A DNA stretch of 64,000 nucleotides, from NCBI RefSeq assembly GCF_900142715.1, contig NZ_FRBX01000005.1:124001-188000 (forward strand). The letters run 5' to 3'. Source of the DNA: Flavobacterium pectinovorum (GTDB lineage Bacteria > Bacteroidota > Bacteroidia > Flavobacteriales > Flavobacteriaceae). Positions 51,624 to 61,600 of this stretch are shown piece after piece. The number at the start of each line of letters is the position of its first letter. Position 1 is the first letter of the stretch. A program made the position numbers and the translations under genes. The notes below the pieces were generated by a model, which had not been told where the DNA came from, did no database searches, and saw nothing but the letters and a program-made list of their open reading frames with translations.

Positions 51624-52973
51624 ATGAATTTAAATCAAATACAAAACGTTTATTTTATTGGTATTGGAGGCATCGGAATGAGTGCGCTGGCCCGTTATTT
51701 CAAATATATTGGAAAACAGGTTTCAGGCTACGACAAAACGCCATCAATGCTAACAAGTGAATTAATTGAAAGTGGTATTGATATTCATTTTGAAGATAAT
51801 ATCAGTTTGATTCCAAGTGATTATTTTGTAGAGAATACTTTGGTAATTTTTACGCCTGCCGTGCCTAAAACACATTCTGAATGGAATTATTTCATAGAAA
51901 GAAATTACGAAATTAAAAAGCGTGCAGAAGTTTTGGGACTTATAACCAAAGATACTTTCAGTTTTGCCGTTGCAGGAACGCATGGAAAAACAACAACGTC
52001 AAGTATTCTGGGTCACATTTTATACGAAAGCGGTGCAGATGTAACAACTTTTGTGGGCGGAATTGTAGAGAATTACAACTCTAATTTAATTGGAAGCGGA
52101 AAAACCGTAACAGTTGTAGAAGCAGATGAATTTGACCGTTCGTTTTTGCATTTACACCCAAATATTGCCTGTATAACATCAATGGATGCAGATCATTTGG
52201 ATATTTATGGAACAAGTGATGCAATTGAAGCTTCGTTTGTAGAATTTGCTAATAAAGTTGAAAATAAAAACAATTTGTTTATAACCAAAGAATTACCTCT
52301 TGAAGGCGTGCAATGTGCTATAAATGAAGATGCTGTATATAAGGCGTTCAATGTTAGAATAGAAGACGGAAGTTATGTTTTTGATGTGCAGACGCCATCA
52401 GAAATCATGAAAGATTTACGTTTTGGATTGCCAGGAAAACACAATTTAATGAATGCTTTGATGGCTATTGCAATGGCAAAAACCTTCGGGACTGCTACAG
52501 ATTCGATTGCAAAAGCATTGGCTTCTTTTAACGGAATAAGAAGACGTTTTTCATATCAGATTAAATCTGACAAATTAGTTTATATAGATGATTATGCACA
52601 TCATCCAACAGAAATAAATGCTGTACATCAAGCAGTTAGGGAATTGTATCCAAATCGTAAAGTTTTGGCCATTTTTCAGCCGCATTTGTTTAGCAGAACA
52701 AGAGATTTTGCCGACGGATTTGCCGAAAGTTTATCTCTATTTGACGAAGTGTTCTTGATGGATATTTATCCGGCACGCGAATTACCGATGGAAGGGATTA
52801 CATCTGATTGGCTGTTAGGGAAAATGACAAATTCGAACAAAAAAAATGTTGCAAAAAGTGATTTATTAGCGCAAATCAAAGCCAGTGATGCGCCAATAAT
52901 TGTGACAATAGGAGCTGGTGATATTGGAGAAATGGTTCCGTCAATTAAAAAAATGCTAAATGAAAATATTTAA
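51624..52973 (+). CDS. murC: UDP-N-acetylmuramate:L-alanine ligase MurC
   Basis: A 449-residue Mur ligase. N-terminal Rossmann motif FIGIGGIGMSALARYF, ATP loop AVAGTHGKTTTSSILGHIL, VVEADEFDRSFLHLHP, SMDADHLDIYG and the Mur C-terminal IDDYAHHPTEINAVHQA. It starts the stem peptide. The 3' end overlaps ftsQ by 14 bp. Confidence 0.96.
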   Translation: MNLNQIQNVYFIGIGGIGMSALARYFKYIGKQVSGYDKTPSMLTSELIESGIDIHFEDNISLIPSDYFVENTLVIFTPAVPKTHSEWNYFIERNYEIKKRAEVLGLITKDTFSFAVAGTHGKTTTSSILGHILYESGADVTTFVGGIVENYNSNLIGSGKTVTVVEADEFDRSFLHLHPNIACITSMDADHLDIYGTSDAIEASFVEFANKVENKNNLFITKELPLEGVQCAINEDAVYKAFNVRIEDGSYVFDVQTPSEIMKDLRFGLPGKHNLMNALMAIAMAKTFGTATDSIAKALASFNGIRRRFSYQIKSDKLVYIDDYAHHPTEINAVHQAVRELYPNRKVLAIFQPHLFSRTRDFADGFAESLSLFDEVFLMDIYPARELPMEGITSDWLLGKMTNSNKKNVAKSDLLAQIKASDAPIIVTIGAGDIGEMVPSIKKMLNENI

Positions 52974-53682
52974 TTGGACAAATATTCGATTAGTACTCAT
53001 TTTTGGGCTTGTACTTTTTTTATATTCGTTTGCCCAACATCGAAATGGAGATAGAAAATTGAAGAAATGCACGGTTGTTTTTGTAGGAGAAAACACTCTG
53101 TTCATAAAGCCTGAAGCGGTTAATAAATTGTTAATAGAAAATAAAAAAGACGCTTCCACTATCCGAAAAGATGAAGTAGATTTGAATAAGATAGAAAAAA
53201 CCCTTGATACGCAAGACATGATTGAAAAGTCGGATGTTTTTGTAAGTATTGATGGTGTTCTAAAAGCGATAGTAAAACAGAAGACACCAATAGCGAGAGT
53301 TTATGATGGTGATAACTCTTTTTATATTGACTATGAGGGAAATAAAATGCCTTTATCAGACAATTTTACGGCGCGTGTTCCTCTCGTTTCAGGGGCAATA
53401 AATAAAAAAAATAACGAAGATTTAGCTACCTTATTTCGCACAATTTATGACGATGCGTTTTTGAAAAAAAACATCATTGCAATTCAAATTATGCCTAATG
53501 GTAGCCTAAAAATGTTTAATAGAAATTATAATTACTTTATCGATTTTGGCAGAACGATGAATGTTGACAAGAAATTTAATAACTATAAAGCCTTTTTTCA
53601 AAAAGCAGTTTTAGATAGTTCGTTATATAAATACAATAAGATTGACCTGAGATTTACGGAACAAGTAGTTTGCACAAAATAA
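52960..53682 (+). CDS. ftsQ: Cell division protein FtsQ
   Basis: A 240-residue bitopic protein: one N-terminal helix (IRLVLIFGLVLFLYSFAQ, residues 8-25), then a periplasmic domain containing the FtsQ pattern (INKLLIENKKDASTIRKDEVDLNKIEKTLDTQDMIEKSDVFVSIDGVLKAIVKQKTPIARVY). POTRA similarity is weak, as expected in Bacteroidota. Position between murC and ftsA gives the call extra weight. It links the cytosolic ring to FtsL. Confidence 0.9.
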   Translation: MKIFNWTNIRLVLIFGLVLFLYSFAQHRNGDRKLKKCTVVFVGENTLFIKPEAVNKLLIENKKDASTIRKDEVDLNKIEKTLDTQDMIEKSDVFVSIDGVLKAIVKQKTPIARVYDGDNSFYIDYEGNKMPLSDNFTARVPLVSGAINKKNNEDLATLFRTIYDDAFLKKNIIAIQIMPNGSLKMFNRNYNYFIDFGRTMNVDKKFNNYKAFFQKAVLDSSLYKYNKIDLRFTEQVVCTK

Positions 53683-53688
53683 TAGAAA

Positions 53689-55113
53689 ATGGAAAAAGAT
53701 AATATTGCAGTAGGTCTAGATATTGGAACAACCAAAATAGTTGCCATGATAGGCAAGAAGAACGAGTATGGTAAATTGGAAATTTTGGGTATTGGTAAAT
53801 CCAAAAGTTTGGGTGTTGCGAGAGGTGTTGTAAACAACATTACGCAAACTATTCAATCAATTCAACAAGCTATTTTAGAAGCAGAAAATAATTCAGGATA
53901 TAAAATTAAGGATGTTGTTGTAGGTATTGCCGGACAGCACATTAGAAGTATACAGCATACAGATTACATCAGCCGTAGTAATCCGGAAGAAGTAATTGGC
54001 GAAAATGATATTCAGCTTTTAATTGATCAGGTTAATAAACTTGCGATGTTACCGGGAGAAGAAATTATTCACGTTTTGCCTCAGGAATTTAAAATCGACG
54101 GACAATCTGAAATTAAAGAACCAATCGGAATGTATGGCGGAAGATTAGAGTCTAGTTTTCACGTAGTGGTCGGACAAGCGTCTTCTATTAGAAATGTTGG
54201 AAGATGTATTCAGAGTTCAGGAATTGAGTTGTCCGGTTTAACATTAGAACCATTGGCTTCGGCAGATGCAGTTTTAAGTCAGGAAGAAAAAGAAGCTGGT
54301 GTAGCCCTTATCGATATCGGTGGCGGAACAACAGATTTAGCTATTTTTAAAGATGGAATTATTCGTCATACTGCTGTAATTCCTTTCGGAGGAAATGTAA
54401 TTACGGAAGACATTAAAGAAGGATGTTCTATAATTGAAAAACAGGCAGAGCTTTTAAAAATAAAATTCGGATCAGCCTGGCCGGGAGAAAACAAAGACAA
54501 TGAAATTGTTTCTATTCCAGGATTAAGAGGACGTGAGCCAAAAGAAATTTCGCTTAAAAACTTATCTAAAATTATTCATGCTCGTGTAGTAGAAATTGTA
54601 GAACAGGTTTTTGCAGAAATTAAAGCATATGGACACGAAGATCCTCGTAAAAAACTAATAGCAGGAATTGTGCTTACAGGTGGTGGAGCTCAATTAAAAC
54701 ATATCAAACAATTGGTTGAATACATTACAGGAATGGACACCAGAATTGGATATCCAAACGAGCATTTAGCAGGAAATTCAAGCGAAGAAATTTCAAGTCC
54801 ATTATTTGCAACTGCAGTTGGTTTAGTAATGAACAGTATCGAAAATAGCACACAAAGTGCTGTTAGAATGGAACTTGTAAATGAACAGCCAAAAGTAGTA
54901 TACAGAAACGTTCCGCCTCAGGCACAACAACCTGTTCAGCCGCGATACGAAGTTGAAGAAAACTACGTTGAAAGAGTAGAAGCTTTTGAACCACCAAGAG
55001 AAGTTAGAAGTAACGTGGCTACAAAAGATGAGTCTACAGAAACAAAAATAAGAAGATCATTTTTTGATCGTTATGTCGATAAAATCAAAGATTTTTTAGA
55101 CAACGCAGAATAA
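53689..55113 (+). CDS. ftsA: Cell division protein FtsA
   Basis: A 474-residue actin-like ATPase: phosphate 1 GLDIGTTKIVAMIGK, the 1C-domain segment, phosphate 2 VALIDIGGGTTDLAIFKDG, adenosine IVLTGGGAQLKHIKQL. The C-terminus ends in an amphipathic helix (SFFDRYVDKIKDFLDN) that tethers the filament and FtsZ to the membrane. The Pro/Gln-rich linker before it makes the protein longer than E. coli FtsA. ftsQ ends 6 bp upstream. Confidence 0.96.
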   Translation: MEKDNIAVGLDIGTTKIVAMIGKKNEYGKLEILGIGKSKSLGVARGVVNNITQTIQSIQQAILEAENNSGYKIKDVVVGIAGQHIRSIQHTDYISRSNPEEVIGENDIQLLIDQVNKLAMLPGEEIIHVLPQEFKIDGQSEIKEPIGMYGGRLESSFHVVVGQASSIRNVGRCIQSSGIELSGLTLEPLASADAVLSQEEKEAGVALIDIGGGTTDLAIFKDGIIRHTAVIPFGGNVITEDIKEGCSIIEKQAELLKIKFGSAWPGENKDNEIVSIPGLRGREPKEISLKNLSKIIHARVVEIVEQVFAEIKAYGHEDPRKKLIAGIVLTGGGAQLKHIKQLVEYITGMDTRIGYPNEHLAGNSSEEISSPLFATAVGLVMNSIENSTQSAVRMELVNEQPKVVYRNVPPQAQQPVQPRYEVEENYVERVEAFEPPREVRSNVATKDESTETKIRRSFFDRYVDKIKDFLDNAE

Positions 55114-55198
55114 TAATAAAGTAAAACGAAAAGGATTACTTTTTGCCCCAAGTCAAGAAGTAAAAAATGTATTTAATAAGAATTTCAAAACCAAAAAG

Positions 55199-57175
55199 AT
55201 GATGAGCAACTCAGAATTTGGAAGTATTTCATTTGATTTACCGAAAAACCAATCAAATGTAATCAAAGTAATAGGTGTCGGTGGAGGCGGAAGTAACGCA
55301 ATCAACCACATGTTCAAGCAAGGTATTAAAGGGGTAGATTTTATCGTTTGTAATACAGACTCACAAGCACTTCAAAATAGCGCTGTACCAAATAAAATTC
55401 AGTTAGGTATGAACTTAACAGAGGGTCTTGGAGCAGGAGCAAACCCTGATGTAGGACAGCAATCTGCTATTGAAAGTATCGCTGATATCGAAAAAATGTT
55501 AGACCGTGGTACTAAGATGGTATTTATTACCGCTGGTATGGGTGGTGGTACCGGTACAGGTGCTGCTCCGGTAATTGCACAATTGGCAAAAGAAAGAGAA
55601 ATTTTGACCGTTGGTATCGTAACAATTCCATTTCAGTTTGAAGGTAAAGTTCGTCAGGAACAAGCGCTTTTAGGAATCGAAAAATTACGTAAACAAGTAG
55701 ATTCTTTAATTGTAATCAACAATAATAAATTAAGAGAAGTATACGGAAATCTTGGTTTTAAAGCAGGATTCTCTAAAGCGGATGAAGTTTTAGCAACAGC
55801 CTCAAGAGGGATTGCTGAAGTAATTACACATCACTATACTCAAAATATCGATTTACGTGACGCAAGAACTGTTTTAGCAAACAGTGGAACTGCGATCATG
55901 GGATCTTCTGTTGCCGAAGGTGAAAACAGAGCAAAAGATGCTATTATTTCAGCATTGGATTCTCCGTTATTAAACGACAACAAAATTACAGGAGCCAAAA
56001 ACGTATTGTTGCTTATCGTTTCTGGATCTGATGAAATTACACTTGACGAAATTGGAGAAATCAACGATCATATCCAGGCAGAAGCAGGTTACAACGCAAA
56101 TATTATCATGGGAGTTGGTGAAGACGAAACTCTTGGTGAGGCTATTGCCGTAACTATTATTGCTACTGGTTTTGATGTTGAACAACAAAATGAAATTGTA
56201 AATACAGAACCTAAGAAAATCATTCATACGTTGGAAGATGAACAAAGAAGTGTTCATAATTTAACGAATAAAGCACTTACATCTTTCGATTTAAGCAGTA
56301 GTACACCAACTGCAAAATCAGAAGAAAAAATTGTTTTTGATTTGATGGAAGATACGGTTGTTGCTCCCGTGATTCAGACTTCTCCGGTTGCTGTTGCTCC
56401 AGTAATCAATCAGGAAGAATTAGTAGTAATGTCAGAGTTTATTAAAAACCTTGATGTAACTTTTGAAATCGTTTCGCCAATTACAGATATCGATTTTACT
56501 ATTTCTACTCCGCAAGCGCAAACTTTTCAGGAAGTAAAACCTGTTCAAAGAGTATTTGAAAAGGAAGAACAAACAACGTTCTCTTTTGATTTACCTCTTT
56601 TTAGAGCAGAGCCGGAAGTAAAGAAAGAACCGGTTGTTGAAGATACTAGAATTTTGTTTGAATTAACAAACGAAACACGTAATATTAAGGTAAATGATCC
56701 TGTTTCATTTGTTCCGGTAACTGAAGTTGCTGAAAACGGAATCATCAAATATTCTTTAGAAGAATATATGGAGGTTGAAAATGATTTAATCACATCTAAA
56801 CCAGTTGAAAAAGTGGTAGAAGATGTAGTTCCTGAGGAATTGAATATCACTTTGAAACCAAAAGTTGATTTTGCACAGGAAGCTGCTTTTACAACAACAG
56901 ATCATGCGTCTCCGATGGAATTAACAATCGAAGAAACATTACGTTTAAGAGCAGAAGAAAGAAGAAAGAAACTAAAAGAATTTAATTATAAATTCCATAA
57001 CAATGTTTCTAGAATTGATGAACTAGAAAAAGAGCCTGCTTACAAAAGATTAGGTATTGATCTTTCAAATAATCAATCTAATACAACTAATTCGAGAATC
57101 TCTGTTGGTACAGATAGTAATAACGATTTACAATTACGTTCAAACAATTCATTTTTGCACGATAACGTAGATTAA
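55199..57175 (+). CDS. ftsZ: Cell division protein FtsZ with long C-terminal extension
   Basis: A 658-residue tubulin-like GTPase. The GTP-binding loop FITAGMGGGTGTGAAPVIA, KVIGVGGGGSNAINHM and the T7 region NSGTAIMGSSVAEGENRAKDA are clear within residues 1-330. The next roughly 300 residues are acidic and low-complexity, with a conserved C-terminal peptide near residue 605 (RIDELEKEPAYKRLGID), the form that takes the place of the E. coli FtsA/ZipA-binding tail in Bacteroidota. Two adjacent ATGs (55199, 55202) are possible starts. A strong terminator follows. Confidence 0.96.
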   Translation: MMSNSEFGSISFDLPKNQSNVIKVIGVGGGGSNAINHMFKQGIKGVDFIVCNTDSQALQNSAVPNKIQLGMNLTEGLGAGANPDVGQQSAIESIADIEKMLDRGTKMVFITAGMGGGTGTGAAPVIAQLAKEREILTVGIVTIPFQFEGKVRQEQALLGIEKLRKQVDSLIVINNNKLREVYGNLGFKAGFSKADEVLATASRGIAEVITHHYTQNIDLRDARTVLANSGTAIMGSSVAEGENRAKDAIISALDSPLLNDNKITGAKNVLLLIVSGSDEITLDEIGEINDHIQAEAGYNANIIMGVGEDETLGEAIAVTIIATGFDVEQQNEIVNTEPKKIIHTLEDEQRSVHNLTNKALTSFDLSSSTPTAKSEEKIVFDLMEDTVVAPVIQTSPVAVAPVINQEELVVMSEFIKNLDVTFEIVSPITDIDFTISTPQAQTFQEVKPVQRVFEKEEQTTFSFDLPLFRAEPEVKKEPVVEDTRILFELTNETRNIKVNDPVSFVPVTEVAENGIIKYSLEEYMEVENDLITSKPVEKVVEDVVPEELNITLKPKVDFAQEAAFTTTDHASPMELTIEETLRLRAEERRKKLKEFNYKFHNNVSRIDELEKEPAYKRLGIDLSNNQSNTTNSRISVGTDSNNDLQLRSNNSFLHDNVD

Positions 57176-57198
57176 TATTACATTCATAATAATAGGAT

Positions 57199-57238
57199 AA
57201 CCCGAAAATTGGATTTAATTTTCGGGTTATTTTTTTTA
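57199..57238 (+). terminator. Terminator after ftsZ (end of dcw cluster)
   Basis: AACCCGAAAATT (57199-57210) pairs perfectly with 57217-57228 (loop 6 nt), followed by A and nine T. This is the only strong terminator found from mraZ to here. Confidence 0.85.
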
Positions 57239-57378
57239 TCTTCGCACAGAATTTAAAAATTTGACTTCTATGCTTAACCTTTAAAGTTAATTTTGTTGTC
57301 AGTTCGAGCGGAGGTTGATAGCAACTTTCAGAAAAATTAATCAATTTATAAGCTTTGCTTATTCAAATAAAAACAAAA

Positions 57379-57828
57379 ATGAGTTTACAAACATTAATCA
57401 TGGACGAGATTAAAACCGCCATGAGAGCAAAAGATACAGTAGCTTTAGAAGCTTTAAGAGCTATTAAATCAGAAATGTTATTAGCTGCAACAGCTTCTGG
57501 CTCTAAAGAAGAATTGACAGAAGACGAAGAAGTAAAATTACTTCAAAGACTAGTTAAAACACGTAAAGAAAGCGCAAGGATTTTTACAGAACAAAACCGC
57601 CCTGATTTGGCTGAGCCAGAATTAGCTCAGGTTGCGGTAATTGAGAAATTCTTACCAGCTCAATTAAGTGAAGAAGAAGTAGAAGCTGTAATTGCAAAAA
57701 TTATTGCTGAAACAGGAGCTTCCGGAATTGCTTCAATGGGTAAAGTAATGGGATTGGCATCTGCTCAATTGGGTGGAACTGCTGAAGGAAAAACCATTTC
57801 TGCAATTGTGAAGAAACTTTTGGTTTAA
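57379..57828 (+). CDS. GatB/YqeY domain protein
   Basis: A 149-residue protein from the ATG at 57379 (MSLQTLIMDEIKTAMRAKDTVALEALRAIKSEML); an upstream TTG at 57355 is not needed. The C-terminal GASGIASMGKVMGLASAQLGGTAEGKTISAIVKKLL matches the YqeY family, related to the tail domain of the GatB amidotransferase subunit. Free YqeY proteins bind tRNA-like substrates but their role is undefined. It lies downstream of the dcw terminator and probably has its own promoter. Confidence 0.9.
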   Translation: MSLQTLIMDEIKTAMRAKDTVALEALRAIKSEMLLAATASGSKEELTEDEEVKLLQRLVKTRKESARIFTEQNRPDLAEPELAQVAVIEKFLPAQLSEEEVEAVIAKIIAETGASGIASMGKVMGLASAQLGGTAEGKTISAIVKKLLV

Positions 57829-57931
57829 ATTCCAATAAAAAAAATCCAAATTCCAAAATTGGAAAACCCAAAATAGAAATTCCAAATTTAAATTGGAATT
57901 TGGAATTTAAAAATTGAATTTTAAATATATT

Positions 57932-58005
57932 GACCGCGTAGTTCAACTGGATAGAATATCAGATTTCGGCTCTGAGGGTTGGGGGTTCGAACCCCTCCGC
58001 GGTCA
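57932..58005 (+). tRNA. tRNA-Arg (anticodon TCG)
   Basis: A 74-nt cloverleaf: acceptor stem GACCGCG/CGCGGTC, D arm with GTTCAACTGGATAGAAT, anticodon stem TCAGA/TCTGA enclosing TTTCGGC (anticodon TCG, reading CGN/CGA), T arm GGGGGTTCGAACCCCTC. Discriminator A; CCA not encoded. Confidence 0.95.
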
Positions 58006-58010
58006 CAGTA

Positions 58011-58054
58011 AACAGGCAAAATACATAAGTAATGTATTTTGCCTGTTTTTTTTT
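58011..58054 (+). terminator. Terminator after tRNA-Arg
   Basis: Perfect 16-bp arms (58011-58026, 58032-58047; AACAGGCAAAATACAT and its complement) with a 5-nt loop and a T run. Confidence 0.85.
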
Positions 58055-58660
58055 GAGTATTGATCTCCACGTTTTTATGACAACTAAATTATAATACGAT
58101 TTTTATTGTTGTTTGTCTTTCTTCCTAAAATCCTTTTGACACTATTCAATTAAATTTTATATCCGACTTTATAAGGTGTTAAGTAGGCTTTTTTTTGCAG
58201 ATCCCTGCCTATTAATATATATGGTTTTTATTAATTTTTTTAAACAATTCTTCATAGTGTAAGAAATGTCCTTATTTGTAAACTTAAAAACTTTTTAAGG
58301 CAATAATAAATCAAAATGGCTTTAACCTTTGGAAAATTAAATTCTGTTAGTCTCTAAGTCCGGCAGATTTTTTTATTAAATATCTAAAACTACTGTAAAA
58401 TAAGGCGATTACAACTCGTTCTTGTTTTTTTTAGTAGACGGTTAAATTAATTTTTTATGCGGATTTAGGATTAAATGTCTAAGGAAATGGATGGAATTTT
58501 TTTAGAAAAATTGATATTGGACTTTAATTTTTTTTGAAAAGTGAATAATTAAATGGATAAAAATGAACAAAAATGGCTTAAAAAAAGAAAAAAGATGAAT
58601 TAGAAAATTAGCAAAAATGAATGAAAATTAAAAACAAAAATGAATAGAAATAAAATAAAA
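58055..58660. other. AT-rich intergenic region before the giant exported protein gene
   Basis: No ORF, RNA gene or repeat array is recognisable in this stretch. Its last 110 bp (58553-58663) hold eight ATG codons in AAAATGAA(C/T)-like contexts, most out of frame or followed by an early stop; for example the ATG at 58595 meets a stop after one codon. The gene's promoter probably lies here, but I found no convincing TAnnTTTG element. Confidence 0.6.
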
Positions 58661-61600
58661 ATGAACAAAAATTTACTTATTGTATTAGCCCTTCTTTTAT
58701 TTAGTGTAGGGTATGGACAAAGTCTTAAAACCTGGACCGGTGCCACGAGTACTGCATGGAATGTAGATACAAACTGGAGTCCTGAAGGAAGGCCGACTGC
58801 TACTGACAATGTATTAATAACAAATGCATCCAATCAACCTGTAATATCTGTTGCGGGAGCTGCTTGTGCAATTCTTGAGTTGTCAAATTCAACTCCAGGC
58901 AGTATTGTTGTTCTAACAGTAAGTGCGGGGTCTTTTTCTCCTGCATCGATAATTATGAATAGTGGCGGGGGGGATACCAGCGATTGTAGTTTAACTATTA
59001 ATACTGGAAAAGTAACTGTAACGGGAAATGTTACAATGAATGGTACTGCTCTTCAAAATGATGTGACTTTTTCCGGAGATGGAAATTTGCTGATTGGAGG
59101 AGTAATGACAGGAGGAATATTAAATGCAGGTACTTTAACAAGTGGGAAAGGAACTGTATCTTATAATGGTACAGGAACGCGAGCTATAGGTGCCTATACT
59201 TATAATAATTTAACAATTTCTGGTAGTGGCATCAGAACAATTACTCCTTCAGTAATTGTAAACGGTATTCTTGCCATGGCAGGTACGGCGACAGCTTCTG
59301 CTGCACCAACTTATGGTGCTAATGCTTCTTTACAATACAATAGCGCATCATCCCTGACAGCCGGACCGGAATGGGTTAGTCCATTTATTGCAAACGGAGG
59401 GGTTCAAATTTCTTCTGTTACAGGTTCAAGCATAGTAACTTTAAGTAATAATGGTGTAGAAAAAAGATTTAATGATGGGGTATCGCTTGTAATAGATGAG
59501 GGTGCTTCATTAGTAGCTACTAACACAGATTTGTATTTTGGCGGTGATTTTATAAACAATAACGGATCGTTGACAACAGATGGGTTTGTTTACTTAACAG
59601 GTGCTGTTAGTCAAACTATAGATGGTTTTACAGCAACAAAAGGAGTTGTTATGAATAAAACTGCTGGTGTAGCGACTTTTACAAAAAATTTAAATACTGG
59701 GAAATTAATAATTGATGGTGCAGGAACACTTAATCTTGGAGCTGGTTTGACTCATAGTTTTACTGATTGGGTTAGAACACAAGGAACATTAAATGCTAAT
59801 TCAAGTCTTTTAAAATTTTCAGGAAATGTAAGTGGCGCTGGAAGTAATTTTACAGCGGGAACAAGTACGGTAGAATTTAATGGAGGTGCACAAAATTTAG
59901 GAACGGGATCAATAATTTATAATAATCTTACATTATCAGGAGCTGGAACTAAAACTTTTGGTGCAAAAACTACAATAAATGAAACTTTCTCTATCGTGAG
60001 CGGAGTAGTTGCAGATCTTACTGCTAATTTAGTGCATACTGCCAAAAGTATAAAATTGGGTGTTACAACCGGATCTGGTGGATCATGGGGAAGCTCTCTT
60101 TCAAACGCAGTTAATAAAAATAATACTTTCTTTACTTCTAATAATGGAATTGTTAATGTTGGACCAACAATTGTAGTAAGTACCGATAGCTTATCTGGGT
60201 TAACTACAACTTATGGTACGCCATCAAGTTCAAATAGTTTTGACCTATCTGGTCTTGCTATGCTTGAAGGAATTTTAGTTACTCCTCCTTCAGGATTTGA
60301 AGTGAGTACAGATGGAGTTACTTTTAGCAATACAATTACTATTGGAGCTGCAGGCGCTATTGCATCTACAAAAGTGTATGTTCGATTAAAAGGAACAATT
60401 GACGCAAAAGATTATTCTGGAAATCTAGTGTTAACCAGTAATGGTACAACCACTATAAATATACCAATAGCTACAAGTACTGTAAACAAAGCACCACTGA
60501 CTATCACAGCAGTTAAAAAAGATAGACAATATGGTGTTGCGAATCCAGTTTTAACAGTAACTTATGATAAGTTTGTAAATGGAGATACTGAAGCGAAATT
60601 AACTACATTACCTACAATTGTAACTACTGCAGTTATAGGAAGTGCAGTTGGAAATTATCCAATTACAGTTAGTGGAGCAGTTTCTTCAAACTATGACATT
60701 ACTTATGTAGCAAATATATTAGATATTACTCCTGCAGCGTTAACTATTACTGCAGTTGATAACACTAAAGTTTATGGATCAGATAATCCTGTTTTAACAG
60801 CAACTTATGTTGGTTTTGTAAATGGAGACACTGAAGCAAAATTAACAACATTACCTACAATTGCAACTACAGCGGTTAAAGGAAGTGCAGTTGGAAATTA
60901 TCCAATCACAGTAAGTGGTGCAGTTTCATCAAACTACACTATTACTTATGGAGCAAATGCAGTATTGGCTATTACTCCTGCAGCGTTAACTATTACTGCA
61001 ATTGATAACAGTAAAGTTTACGGATCAGACAATCCAGTATTAACAGCAAGTTATGCTGGGTTTGTAAATGGAGATACTCAGGTTAGTTTAACAACATTAC
61101 CTACAATTACAACTACAGCAGTTAAAACAAGTGCAGTAGGTACTTATCCAATTGCTGCTAGTGGAGCAGTTTCATCAAATTATGCTATTAGCTACGTTTC
61201 TGGAACTTTAACAGTGATTGCTTCTAGCAATGCAGGTTTGGGAGATTTAACTATCAGTGAAGGTGCTTTAAGCCCTGCTTTTTCAGAAGGAACCAAAGAC
61301 TATACAGCTACAGTACCTAATGATATTAAAGAAATCACAGTTACCCCAACTACAGCCGATGCTGCAGCAACGGTAACAGTAAATGGAAAAGAAGTACCAA
61401 GCGGAACTGCTTCTGAAAATATTCCTTTGGAAGTAGGTGAAAATACAATTACTACAGTAGTAACAGCGCAAGATGGAACTACTCAAACTTATACAATAAT
61501 CGTTACAAGAGAGCCTTCTAGTGATGCAGGTTTAGGAGATTTAACTATCAGTGAAGGTACATTGAGCCCAACTTTTGCAGAAGGGACTAAAGACTATACA

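Noticed and set aside
56545..56850. Minus-strand ORF of 101 codons within ftsZ
   Set aside because: Shadow of the acidic FtsZ tail; no start site or motif.
57276..57320. Partial resemblance to the GTCAGTTCGAGCG-type repeat of Bacteroidota before the YqeY-like gene
   Set aside because: Only about 14 bases match my memory of that repeat and no inverted partner is visible.
57355..57378. Longer YqeY-like start at TTG 57355
   Set aside because: The family starts at the ATG 57379 and the extra segment has no support.
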